Source: an uncultured Pedobacter sp.
GTDB taxonomy: Bacteria; Bacteroidota; Bacteroidia; Sphingobacteriales; Sphingobacteriaceae
Direction: 5' to 3'
Assembly: GCA_946478755.1 (NCBI GenBank)
Contig: CAMLDJ010000244.1
Coordinates: 1 to 8,384, forward strand
Length of the DNA stretch: 8,384 bases
The translations under genes were made by a program, and so were the position numbers. This document shows, one piece after another, positions 1 through 7,242 of this stretch; within the stretch, counting starts at the first letter, position 1, and each line of letters opens with the position of its first letter. The notes below the pieces were generated by a model. The model searched no databases and had not been told where the DNA came from. It saw nothing but the letters and a program-made list of their open reading frames with translations.

Positions 1-780
1 AACTTATTCCTGCCTGCCAATGAAAACAATTTGGAGGTAATTTTCGATGTGCAGTTTAAATGGCCGGTACCAGATCAGGGCAATTCTTTTGATTTGATCA
101 ACCGGCAGTTCAATTCCAATTCTCCATTGCGCGGCATCATAGATGCATATGACATGAAAGACGGTTTGCCACCGGGTCAATCACCGTTATACGTTGCTTC
201 AAAACCATACGAAAACCGCGATCCGCGTTTCTACGAGACCATCATTTACCCAGGCAGAGTATTTATGGGTAATGTGACTACGCCGACTGATCCGTTTAAG
301 ATCACTGGATATAGCTGGCAGAAGTACAATATATACGACGATAAACCAGCTACAGTAATCCTACAAGGCAACCAATCTGAAACAAATTATATCGTATTGA
401 GATTTGCAGATGTTTTGCTGATGTATGCCGAAGCTCAGAATGAAGCTGTCGGACCAGACGAAACTGTGTATGATGCAATTAACAGGGTGCGGCAACGTGC
501 GGGATTGGTTCCCTACCAGATTCCTGCCGGCAAAACCCAAGTGCCGATGCGCGAGCTAATCAGACATGAGAGGCGAATAGAATTTGCGGGAGAGGGGCTT
601 TATTATACAGATATTAGACGGTGGAAAACAGCAGAACAGGATCTGAATGGCACGATTTATAATTCGGAAAACAGTCCCCTGGCCATCAGGTCTTTTGATC
701 CAGCGAGGGATTATTGGTGGCCTATACCGCAGGCAGAACGTGACCTGAATAAGAATTTGGCACAAAACCCCAATTACTAG
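1..780 (+). CDS. SusD/RagB-family nutrient-binding outer-membrane lipoprotein, C-terminal half (5' truncated by window)
   Basis: The frame is open from base 1 and ends at TAG 778-780, giving 259 codons. The true start and lipoprotein signal lie upstream of the window, since full SusD-like proteins usually have about 450-650 residues. The C-terminal SusD/RagB domain is recognisable by three family blocks. The first is a helix reading NYIVLRFADVLLMYAEAQNE (about codons 129-148), followed by AINRVRQRAGL. The second is the conserved LIRHERRIEFAGEGLYYTDI stretch with RRW after it. The third is the terminal WWPIPQAERDLNKNLAQNPNY block, whose PIP..E...N..L.QNP.Y pattern is the classical end of these proteins. 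Family knowledge: SusD-like proteins sit on the cell surface, cap a SusC TonB-dependent transporter and bind glycans or peptides for import. A susC-like gene is therefore expected just upstream. The substrate cannot be deduced from this half. Confidence 0.93.
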   Translation, partial: NLFLPANENNLEVIFDVQFKWPVPDQGNSFDLINRQFNSNSPLRGIIDAYDMKDGLPPGQSPLYVASKPYENRDPRFYETIIYPGRVFMGNVTTPTDPFKITGYSWQKYNIYDDKPATVILQGNQSETNYIVLRFADVLLMYAEAQNEAVGPDETVYDAINRVRQRAGLVPYQIPAGKTQVPMRELIRHERRIEFAGEGLYYTDIRRWKTAEQDLNGTIYNSENSPLAIRSFDPARDYWWPIPQAERDLNKNLAQNPNY

Positions 781-858
781 GAGGTTGCGTCGATGTTATC
801 GGCTTCCACCTAGTTGTCCAGCGGTGTTGGCGATGGCTCATCGTATGAATCTATGTTA

Positions 859-883
859 CCCCCTCAACTCTTGCTTGAGGGGG
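859..883 (+). terminator. Strong inverted repeat after the susD-like gene, possible terminator or mRNA-processing hairpin
   Basis: A perfect 9-bp stem is formed by CCCCCTCAA (859-867) and TTGAGGGGG (875-883), with a 7-base loop CTCTTGC. It lies 78 bases after the susD-like stop and 39 bases before the next ATG. No U-tract follows on either strand (ATAGTATATAATGG downstream on plus), so it is not a textbook intrinsic terminator. It may terminate the susCD-type transcript, cause partial termination, or stabilise the 3' end of the upstream message. Confidence 0.5.
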
Positions 884-922
884 ATAGTATATAATGGAAT
901 TATAAATTAAATCTAATCAAAC

Positions 923-2017
923 ATGAAAACTGTCAACTTAAAAATTTATGCGGGATGCTTTATTGCATTTCTGCATATGCTTTCCTGCAAAGAAAGTGGG
1001 GTAGAAAAAGAAATGCTGAAAGGGGTATCAAAAGCTGAAGTGGAAACGTCCGCTGAAAAGGATCAGATAGCTTTGGCCAGCTGGATATCAGGTCATGCTT
1101 ATATTGCTGTAGGCAACACGAATTCCAAAAAGCTTGAGATTTACAATCCTGATGCGGCCAATTGGAATACGCCTTCATTTACTTTTAAACCTACAACGGC
1201 TTTAGGCTATTCGTCAACGGGTTCGTCATTGTTTGATGGCCCGACTGATGCTAAAGTACATTACAATACCGCATTTTCAAATGCAACATCGGTTATGGCA
1301 GTAACCGATAATCGTTTTGCATGCCTGGCAGTATGGGAGGGGAGCTCAGCCAGGTTTACTAAGTTGTGGGAAAAATATTGGCAGACTAATAGTCCAAATG
1401 TACATTCTGGTGAAGTTTTGACTAATGGTAATATAGCTATCGTTGCCACGGATGCTACTTATGGCGGATGGGTACGTGTGTATAATACCGTAGGAAGTAA
1501 CTATGCCCAATTTAATTTACGACAGGCACATGCGGTAACCTGGGATCCGGCATATAATGTGCTGTGGACTTGTGGAGATACACAAGCTGGATCGGGTGGT
1601 AAGGGTGTTTTGACCGCTCTAACCATTGGAGGAACACGGGCTGCGCCAACACTCACTGAAGTGGTTAGCAAAAGAGATACGACGCCGGGACGATATCCTC
1701 ATCAAATTTCGCCATATTTTGGTAATGTAGATAAACTGCTCGTGTCGGACTTAGGGGGTGTCTATCTTTATGATAAAATAACTAAAGTTTTCAGTCCACT
1801 TCCTGGCGCGGCGAACCGTACGGAAGTGAAGGGCATAAGTAACCAACCTGATAACAGTTATTTGGTTGAGTCAAGGCCTAATAACTGTTGTCCCGCATCC
1901 TGGCATACAAATACTGTTGAGTTTTATAATCCAATTAGTGGAGCATTAGCTAAGCAATTTACGGTTAGTAGCGCTGCATTTTATAAGGCGACATGTTTTA
2001 CGAGGCCTTATCAATAA
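923..2017 (+). CDS. Predicted lipoprotein, DUF6528-like beta-propeller protein next to a susD-like gene
   Basis: This is a 364-residue protein starting at ATG 923. Its N-terminus (MKTVNLKIYAGCFIAFLHML) is a short basic segment plus a hydrophobic stretch ending in MLSC, giving a probable lipidated Cys22. The acidic/lysine-rich KESGVEKE after it resembles the surface-export signals of Bacteroidota lipoproteins. The mature part has repeated short beta-strand blocks: an IAVGNTNSKKLEIYNPD block near 60-75, GEVLTNGNIAIVATD near 163-177, AHAVTWDPAYNVLWTCGD near 201-218, YPHQISPYFG near 258-267, and GGVYLYDKITKVFSPLPG near 278-295. A TNTVEFYNPISG block lies near the C-terminus. This pattern of a value, a label and an aromatic-proline turn is what I recall for DUF6528 proteins and suggests a propeller fold. 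No catalytic motif is recognised. Its position behind a SusD homologue suggests a surface accessory protein of the same uptake locus, for example in glycan binding, but that is inference. The family call comes from memory of the pattern. Confidence 0.72.
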   Translation: MKTVNLKIYAGCFIAFLHMLSCKESGVEKEMLKGVSKAEVETSAEKDQIALASWISGHAYIAVGNTNSKKLEIYNPDAANWNTPSFTFKPTTALGYSSTGSSLFDGPTDAKVHYNTAFSNATSVMAVTDNRFACLAVWEGSSARFTKLWEKYWQTNSPNVHSGEVLTNGNIAIVATDATYGGWVRVYNTVGSNYAQFNLRQAHAVTWDPAYNVLWTCGDTQAGSGGKGVLTALTIGGTRAAPTLTEVVSKRDTTPGRYPHQISPYFGNVDKLLVSDLGGVYLYDKITKVFSPLPGAANRTEVKGISNQPDNSYLVESRPNNCCPASWHTNTVEFYNPISGALAKQFTVSSAAFYKATCFTRPYQ

Positions 2018-2039
2018 AAAATAGACGACCTGGTGTCGC
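2015..2039 (-). terminator. Weak candidate intrinsic terminator of the minus-strand operon
   Basis: Read on the minus strand, GCGAC (2039-2035) pairs with GTCGT (2029-2025, including one G-U pair) around the loop ACCAG. It is followed by CTATTTTTTA, a T-rich tract partly overlapping the stop of the convergent plus-strand gene. The stem is short, so this is a tentative call. No matching U-tract follows in the plus direction. Confidence 0.33.
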
Positions 2040-2073
2040 GATGTACTTCGCCGTAAAATAGAACATTACACAG

Positions 2074-3342
2074 TTATCCATACGATTGTAATTGTTTGTT
2101 ATTATAGGTCAGCATTACTTTGCCGGTTAATTTTTTATTCAGTAAGGGTGAGTTTGCCGATTTAGAGAAATTGCTTTGAGCATTATATATCCATTCTTTT
2201 GAAGGATGATAAACCGTAAAATTGGCTTCTGCCCCCACTGATATGACGGGCACAGCCAGGCCTAGCAGGCTACGCGGGCTGACCGACAGTTTTTGCGCAA
2301 TCTGCACAGCATCCAGTCCTGCTTTAAGCAGCAAGGGCAACACGGTTTGCAAAGCAATAATACCATAGGCGGCAATCTCAAACTCTACATCTTTTAACTC
2401 AATTTCATGCGGGCGGTGCTGCGAGCTTACGGCATCAATCGTTCCATCTTTTAAACCAGCTAATAGAGCCTTTACATCGCTTTTGCCCCGTAGCGGAGGT
2501 TTCACCTTGTAATTACTGTCAAAATCGTTCAGCAGCTCTTCGGTAAACACCAGGTGATGTGCGGCCACATCGCAGGTAATTCTGACTCCGTCTTTTTTTG
2601 CTTTTTTGATCAGTGCCACCGAACCGCCTGTCGATATGTTACTGATGTGAACAGGCGCATCATGGTAGCATGCGAGAAATATATCCCGGCTGATGTGCAT
2701 TTCTTCGGCCAGAGCCGGCAAACCTTTCATGCCCAGGAGGACACTATTCTTACTCTCATTGATCTGCGATTTTCCTGCGATGGATTTGTTTTCAGGGTAG
2801 ACCATCAACAAACCGTTCAGGCCTTTGGCATATTGCAGGGCGCGACTCATAAAGCCATCATCTGCTATGGATTTCGTTCCATCCGAAAATGCAACCGCAC
2901 CGGCCTGCTTCATGTCGTACAGCTCGGCAAGTTCCTTACCTTCCAGGTCCTGGCTTATTGCACCCACAGGCATGACATCCACCAAATTGCCTTTCGCTTT
3001 ATTAATGATATAAGCAACCTGACCTTTAGCCTGAACTACAGGCTTTGCATGTGGCAAAACTGCCAGGCCTGTAAAACCTCCGGCAGCAGCAGCAGCAGCA
3101 GCCGTATATATGTCTTCCTTGGTTTCGAAACCCGGATCTCCGATTGAGCAGTTCAGATCAAAGAAACCAGGTGAAAGTACCGAACCGGTGCCATCAAAAA
3201 CGGTTTCACCCTTTCCAGCGCTCAAACCACCCAATTTGTCTATCACCGTTATCTTACCATTTTCAATGCGCACATCACATTTCTGCTGGTTAAACTGACT
3301 GTTGGGATCGGCAATGGTTACGCCTGTGATGAGAAGATTCAT
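2074..3342 (-). CDS. Dihydroorotase-like protein lacking the metal-binding residues (probable non-catalytic pseudo-dihydroorotase)
   Basis: This 422-residue protein starts at ATG 3342-3340 and has the full length of a class I dihydroorotase or amidohydrolase. The overall scaffold is clear: a beta-sandwich start, PGFFD 58-62, DPG 69-71, the Ala-rich helix followed by GGFTG (81-92), HISNIST 232-238, HHL 262-264, KPPLR 281-285, DGTID 299-303 and a C-terminal sandwich with KGR-like KLTGKV. The catalytic site is gone. The HxHxR motif after PGFxD reads N64-C-S66-x-G68. The HxED motif reads Y182-P-E-N. The HxxH motif near 232-235 ends in Asn. The TDHAPH motif reads S307-Q308-HRPH. The substrate-binding MPNTNP segment reads LPHAKP (96-101). 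A true pyrC product is therefore unlikely. Known inactive homologues (the PyrC' type in Pseudomonas) act as structural partners of aspartate transcarbamoylase PyrB, and a similar role is plausible here. Automatic pipelines would probably label it dihydroorotase. The start overlaps the upstream stop by 4 bases. Confidence 0.88.
   Translation of the reverse strand: MNLLITGVTIADPNSQFNQQKCDVRIENGKITVIDKLGGLSAGKGETVFDGTGSVLSPGFFDLNCSIGDPGFETKEDIYTAAAAAAAGGFTGLAVLPHAKPVVQAKGQVAYIINKAKGNLVDVMPVGAISQDLEGKELAELYDMKQAGAVAFSDGTKSIADDGFMSRALQYAKGLNGLLMVYPENKSIAGKSQINESKNSVLLGMKGLPALAEEMHISRDIFLACYHDAPVHISNISTGGSVALIKKAKKDGVRITCDVAAHHLVFTEELLNDFDSNYKVKPPLRGKSDVKALLAGLKDGTIDAVSSQHRPHEIELKDVEFEIAAYGIIALQTVLPLLLKAGLDAVQIAQKLSVSPRSLLGLAVPVISVGAEANFTVYHPSKEWIYNAQSNFSKSANSPLLNKKLTGKVMLTYNNKQLQSYG
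3084..3101. repeat. Triplet microsatellite (CAG)6, coding for part of a poly-alanine run
   Basis: Six CAG units occur on the plus strand. On the coding (minus) strand they give six consecutive GCT codons, followed by GCC, encoding Ala81-Ala87 of the dihydroorotase-like protein. The position matches the Ala-rich helix before GGFT found in genuine dihydroorotases, so the residues themselves are ordinary. The identical codon choice is the unusual part. Slippage would change the Ala count without shifting the frame. Confidence 0.8.
3339..3342 (-). other. ATGA stop/start overlap, likely translational coupling
   Basis: On the minus strand the sequence ATGA contains the start of the dihydroorotase-like gene (3342-3340) and the TGA of the BatA-domain gene (3341-3339). 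Such overlaps commonly allow re-initiation by the terminating ribosome, so the two proteins are probably made in linked amounts. Confidence 0.8.
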
Positions 3343-5387
3343 GTTGTTTGTATATTTTTTGTATGATTAAAAAATCTGATCAATAGGATTTCAATGGCTA
3401 AAAAAACAACAGCCAAAATTAGGCAAAGTTTCCATAACTCACTGCTGTTATTTTTCAATGCGATATTCATCGATAAAGCATCTTTTTTGGAATTGTAAAA
3501 CGCTATATCCTGTTTGCCAAAAAAGGCTTTAATCTCATTTTCACTGGCATAATGCATATCCGACTCTGTTCTGTCCTCATTAAAAGCGATAACCGACAGC
3601 AGCTCATCAGCCTTTTTCAGCTCATAAAAACCGGATTTCCTTACCTGGTCAGCCACATACAACAGCGTCTTTCCAGGTGTTTGTCTGATCTCGGGGATCG
3701 CTTCGAAACCGGCTGACACCAGCTTTAGAGACTGATTGGCAGGCAGGCTGATCTTTGCACTTTCCAGCACATCATTTTTTCCAATTGTGTAATACAATGG
3801 CTGCTCCTTGCTGCTGGCAAATGCGATTTTAAACATGATCGGAACGAAAACAGGATGCCGGGCCAGGTTGCCATCTTTAGGATTTAGTGAACTGGCCGAT
3901 AAATATACTTTGCCCCCGCCCAGATTGTATCTGGCGAAAAGGAATCTGCTTAGCGGCAGTTTAAGAATATTTTCCTTATTGCTGGAATTTTGCTCGGCAT
4001 AAGTAAAATACCGGTTTACAACGGGAAGGTCAATGTTTTCCGGGACCTGATCAAAGACATCCTTAAATACCGGATTTTTAAGATCAATGGTACTTGCTAT
4101 TGGCGGTCCCACATTTAACTGCTGTACCGCAGGTAGTGATAAGCCCTTTAAAAATGGGGTATATACTGCTGCATTGGCATCAAGATCCGGAAAAATGACT
4201 ACGGAGCCACCATTTTCCACATACAATTTCAGCTGCTGCGCCAAGCCTGATGAAGGTTCCTTTAAACCATCCAATACAATCAGGCTATAGTCTTCAAAGG
4301 CTGAATACCTGATGTTTGATTCCGGCATTTCTGTCAGCTTGAAGTAGGCATCGGCCGAAAAGAGCGAACGGATATATTTTTCAGATGGATTACCACTGAT
4401 ATTTAATACCTCGAGATGGGTTGCTACCGCAAAACTGAAATTCAGGTCATCATCAAAAGTTAAGGGGAAATCCCTGATGCTCAGTCTCCCCTTTTGCCAT
4501 CCGGCTTGAAGGCCGCTAAAAGACAGGGTATCTTTGACTGTCTTACCCGCAGCAATACTCAAGGTACTCACCGCCTTTTGCTGCTGATTAATGGTCAGTT
4601 TTAAGGGTATGTCTGTAGCGTCCTCGTCGCCATAATTGTGCAGTTGTACCACAAACTCTTCAGCCTGGTTAGGCAGATGTACTGGCGAAAGGCTCCAAAC
4701 ACTATCTACCCCTATATTCGGCAAGGCATTGGCATTTAGCTTAACAAAAGAATAGCTCATCTCCTTATTGGTTTGCAGGGATGCTGTCCCCACAAAACCC
4801 TTTTGAAAATCAGACAGTAAATAAGCCCGTTGATTCTTGTTCGCAGCAGGATCGATGCCCAGTCTATTTATGACCTGCTGCAGCGGCCTGGCTGCTGCCG
4901 ATATCTTTATTCCCTCAAGCAATCTTATAAATTCTTCTTTATTTACGGCGCGCTGATGTTTACCTTCAAAATCGCTGGTCAGCAGCCTGAACTGATCGGC
5001 CATACCGTAAGCCCCGGCAATCTCCTTTGCTTTACGCTTTGCCTCTTCCAGCAGACTGCCTTCCTTATTCAGACTTTCCATGCTATAAGAGTTGTCAATG
5101 TAAATGCTCACCAGGTTGCCCAGAGGCTTTGTGTGGTGTTGATCTGATGAAGAGATAAATGGCCTGGCAAAAGCCAATACCAGGAAAATGATGGCCAGGA
5201 TTCTACTGAGCAATACCAGCAGATGCTTGAGTCGCTCCCTCGATGAATTTTGCTCCTCTACCTCTTTCAGAAATTGGACATTGCTGAAATAAATCTTTTT
5301 AAATTTCCTGAAATTGAATAAATGAATTACAATAGGAATGGCTATTGCCAGCATTGCGAAAAGAAAACCTGGATATAGGAAATTCAT
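3339..5387 (-). CDS. BatA-domain (double-transmembrane N-terminus) membrane protein with degenerate vWA-like region
   Basis: This is a 682-residue protein starting at ATG 5387-5385. The N-terminus is a typical BatA domain: a first membrane helix about 5-25 (YPGFLFAMLAIAIPIVIHLF), a basic loop with FRKFKKIYFSNVQFL, and a second helix about 54-76 ending in the ARPF that marks this family. A vWA-like segment begins near residue 91 and carries D98-N-S100-Y-S102, a DxSxS metal-site motif. A long periplasmic region follows with a CARDB-like beta section (about 230-320). A Rossmann-like segment around SLIVLDGLKEP and ENGGSVVIFPD resembles the glutaminase-like domain often found in these proteins. 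A third helix (about 653-673) lies near the C-terminus, followed by a short basic tail. Family members are linked to the Bacteroides aerotolerance (Bat) loci, but the biochemical role is not established. It starts 21 bases after the transpeptidase stop and its TGA overlaps the next ATG, so it is the middle gene of a three-gene operon. Confidence 0.85.
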   Translation of the reverse strand: MNFLYPGFLFAMLAIAIPIVIHLFNFRKFKKIYFSNVQFLKEVEEQNSSRERLKHLLVLLSRILAIIFLVLAFARPFISSSDQHHTKPLGNLVSIYIDNSYSMESLNKEGSLLEEAKRKAKEIAGAYGMADQFRLLTSDFEGKHQRAVNKEEFIRLLEGIKISAAARPLQQVINRLGIDPAANKNQRAYLLSDFQKGFVGTASLQTNKEMSYSFVKLNANALPNIGVDSVWSLSPVHLPNQAEEFVVQLHNYGDEDATDIPLKLTINQQQKAVSTLSIAAGKTVKDTLSFSGLQAGWQKGRLSIRDFPLTFDDDLNFSFAVATHLEVLNISGNPSEKYIRSLFSADAYFKLTEMPESNIRYSAFEDYSLIVLDGLKEPSSGLAQQLKLYVENGGSVVIFPDLDANAAVYTPFLKGLSLPAVQQLNVGPPIASTIDLKNPVFKDVFDQVPENIDLPVVNRYFTYAEQNSSNKENILKLPLSRFLFARYNLGGGKVYLSASSLNPKDGNLARHPVFVPIMFKIAFASSKEQPLYYTIGKNDVLESAKISLPANQSLKLVSAGFEAIPEIRQTPGKTLLYVADQVRKSGFYELKKADELLSVIAFNEDRTESDMHYASENEIKAFFGKQDIAFYNSKKDALSMNIALKNNSSELWKLCLILAVVFLAIEILLIRFFNHTKNIQTT

Positions 5388-5408
5388 TAAAAAACAAAGT
5401 TAGCACTT

Positions 5409-7001
5409 TTACATGAATTTCTTCATGGCTGCATACAAAGTTTCATCTAAACCATAAACATCCGGCCTGAATTGTATCACCCCATTTTGCGGCCATGCAG
5501 TGATGTAATTGATGATCAGCGGAATCGGTTTTTTTGTGCCAAACCATTTAGGTTTCAATTTAAATAAGTTTACAGTGTCGGCCTTCTTCGCCAGTTTTTT
5601 CCGGTAGACCTCCATTCGCGTCGTATCAATTGGTGCCAGATTTACTTCCATCCTCAACTGATCATACTGGTAGTTATCCTTCACCATATTCTGGGCGAAT
5701 TCCAGTGGGCGTTCTACTCTTACACAACCATGACTGATAGCCCTGTTGCGTAGTGAAAAACCACTCTTGTAGTTCGTATCATGTAAATAGATGCTCGATC
5801 CATTATCAAAAATAAACTTAAACTTCCCTAGTGCATTGCCCTCACCAGAGCCCTGCTTAAATTGAAAAGGTAGCTTTTCACGTGGATATTTGTTCCATTG
5901 TATGGTATCAGGATCGCCAACTTGTCTCCCTTTATAATAAACTTTTATATTGTTGTTCGACAGGTAATAGGGGTCTCTGAGTGCCTGCCAGTAAATTTCA
6001 CTTCTTGCAATACTTACCGGGATGTTCCATATCGGGTTTACCTGTATGGAATTCAGTTTACTATAAAGTATTGGCGTTGCATGGTTTTTAGGCTTATCAT
6101 CCAGGTTACCGGACTTCAGGTATAATTTTAGTTTTTCAGCATAATCCTTTTCCCGCGCCGCACCTACACAAACCTTCATATGACTCAACGTATCTTTTTT
6201 ATTGAACCATGTTAATGAAAAATCGGGAATGTTTACTTCGACGTATTCCTCGCCAAGATCGGGTAATTTCCACCTCAATCTTTCCATATTTACACTTATG
6301 GTTTTCAAGATCTGATCATCACTGCCGTCTTTTTGTTCTTGCTTGAGCATGGCGAGCTGCAGTTCACGATATTGCGATGAAGCAGGCTGTATGTCTCTAA
6401 GTAATTTTTGCAGATCAGGGGTTGCCAGCACCGCAGACATGCTTGCACTATCCGGCCTTTTGACAGGGATATAATACCTTGACAACAATTTACGTGGATT
6501 TATGCCGCCATAATAGATAAAGTTATTGTATTTGATCAGACATTCTGCTGCGTTTAGTTCCAGATCGGCCACTACAGGATAAACTTCGGCAATAGAAGTA
6601 AACTTATTGGCCGACAGTTGTTCCAATAAGGCTTTAAGCTTTTTATAATGGAACACCTCCGGGTTAAAACCGTGGAGTCTACTCCTGCTGATATAGTTGC
6701 TAAGGGTATCCAATGCACCATTGGCAAAATATTTAGTGACCAGCCCTGGCTCATTATGGATACTCAGGTAATAGGTCTTCAATGTATTTGGATTGGAAAA
6801 GCTAGCTTGCAGTGAATCAAAGTGCCTTTTAAAAATGACGTTATACTCAGCCGTATCAAACTTCTTGTAGAGTTTGCTGTCAAAATGCTTTGCAAGTACC
6901 AGCCCCACTTCAGGTGTTTCTTTAAACCAGTTACAAGCATTTAATAACAAACAAAGGGGAATGATTAAAAAAAGGATTCTCTTCAAAGTGGTTGGATTCA
7001 A
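5409..7001 (-). CDS. YcbB-type L,D-transpeptidase, lipoprotein
   Basis: This 530-residue protein cross-links peptidoglycan, or attaches ligands to it, through meso-diaminopimelate residues in the periplasm. The N-terminus has a basic start, a hydrophobic core (about 9-20) and LLNAC with probable lipidated Cys23. Residues about 85-205 resemble the L,D-transpeptidase scaffold domain, with a helix DLELNAAECLIKYNNFIYYG and then INPRKLLSRYYIP. The YkuD catalytic domain spans about 250-455. It begins with YVEVNIPDFSLTWF, includes IQVNPIWNIPVSIARSEI (319-336) and LHD (406-408), and ends with the active-site S423-H-G-C426-V-R motif. The length and the insertion inside the catalytic domain fit the large LdtD/YcbB group rather than small Ldt enzymes. 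No ATG is available: the frame is closed by TGA at 7013-7011, so translation starts at TTG 7001 or TTG 6986. The latter gives the more typical signal sequence MKRILFL. It is the first gene of an operon with the BatA-domain and dihydroorotase-like genes. Confidence 0.92.
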   Translation of the reverse strand: MNPTTLKRILFLIIPLCLLLNACNWFKETPEVGLVLAKHFDSKLYKKFDTAEYNVIFKRHFDSLQASFSNPNTLKTYYLSIHNEPGLVTKYFANGALDTLSNYISRSRLHGFNPEVFHYKKLKALLEQLSANKFTSIAEVYPVVADLELNAAECLIKYNNFIYYGGINPRKLLSRYYIPVKRPDSASMSAVLATPDLQKLLRDIQPASSQYRELQLAMLKQEQKDGSDDQILKTISVNMERLRWKLPDLGEEYVEVNIPDFSLTWFNKKDTLSHMKVCVGAAREKDYAEKLKLYLKSGNLDDKPKNHATPILYSKLNSIQVNPIWNIPVSIARSEIYWQALRDPYYLSNNNIKVYYKGRQVGDPDTIQWNKYPREKLPFQFKQGSGEGNALGKFKFIFDNGSSIYLHDTNYKSGFSLRNRAISHGCVRVERPLEFAQNMVKDNYQYDQLRMEVNLAPIDTTRMEVYRKKLAKKADTVNLFKLKPKWFGTKKPIPLIINYITAWPQNGVIQFRPDVYGLDETLYAAMKKFM

Positions 7002-7090
7002 AAACGGTTTTCAGAATATATAAGCGTTTAATCAAATTAAGTGCCAGTTTGCGTATCCCAGGAATTGCGTCCCTAAAAATAGATTTTCAA

Positions 7091-7105
7091 CCAAATGTTA
7101 TTTGG
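7091..7105. promoter_or_regulatory. Palindrome overlapping the his promoter -33 element, possible operator
   Basis: A perfect inverted repeat CCAAAT (7091-7096), spacer GTT, ATTTGG (7100-7105) covers the TTTG of the -33 box (7101-7104). It could be a binding site for a dimeric regulator, or just chance in an AT-rich promoter. No known factor is recognised. Confidence 0.35.
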
Positions 7106-7131
7106 ATTTGCAATTTCAATCCCTATATTTG
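7101..7131 (+). promoter_or_regulatory. Bacteroidota-type promoter of the histidine operon (-33 TTTG, -7 TAnnTTTG)
   Basis: TTTG at 7101-7104 is separated by 19 bases from TATATTTG at 7124-7131. This is an exact match to the primary sigma consensus of Bacteroidota in both sequence and spacing. Transcription should start roughly at 7135-7140. That gives a leader of about 170 bases before hisG, containing the His-rich leader ORF. Confidence 0.8.
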
Positions 7132-7179
7132 CAGCTCCTCCAGATGCTCGTCATTGTTGATAAGGAAATAAAATATTAT

Positions 7180-7242
7180 ATGAAACACTTTTTGAACCAT
7201 CATTTACATTTGCACCATCGCCTTGCGGCGATGTATATGTAA
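7180..7242 (+). CDS. hisL: Histidine-rich leader peptide of the his operon
   Basis: This 20-residue ORF reads MKHFLNHHLHLHHRLAAMYM, starts at ATG 7180 and ends at TAA 7240-7242. Six of the 20 residues are histidine (positions 3, 7, 8, 10, 12 and 13), using both CAC and CAT codons. It lies about 40 bases after the predicted transcription start and 67 bases before hisG. This matches the arrangement of his operon attenuation leaders, where ribosome stalling at His codons reports low charged tRNA-His. The peptide is unlikely to have a function of its own. An in-frame ATG at 7144 could extend it to 32 residues, but it would lie only a few bases from the expected mRNA 5' end, so 7180 is preferred. 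A weak AAGGA occurs at 7162-7166. The symbol is assigned by role; the sequence is not expected to align with enterobacterial HisL. Confidence 0.85.
   Translation: MKHFLNHHLHLHHRLAAMYM

Noticed and set aside
791..843. Small inverted repeats CGAT-GTT-ATCG (791-801) and CGATG-GCT-CATCG (831-843)
   Set aside because: Stems are only 4-5 bp with 3-base loops and no U-tract, within what chance gives in 140 bases of intergenic DNA.
3084..3101. CAG repeat as a CRISPR or phase-variation tract
   Set aside because: There are no spacers. A triplet repeat inside a coding frame can only alter the Ala count, so it cannot act as an on/off switch by frameshift.
2554..3147. A 197-codon open frame on the plus strand
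   Set aside because: It lies entirely antisense to the well-supported dihydroorotase-like gene, is cysteine- and histidine-rich in a way typical of shadow frames, and has no recognisable domain.
4830..5147. A 105-codon open frame on the plus strand
   Set aside because: It is antisense to the BatA-domain gene with no promoter or family motif; a shadow of the coding strand.
7002..7095. A divergent Bacteroidota promoter for the L,D-transpeptidase operon
   Set aside because: On the minus strand only near-matches occur (TATTTTTA at 7081-7074 and a TTAATTTG further on), none with a TTTG at suitable spacing. A promoter must exist upstream of 7001, but I cannot place it.
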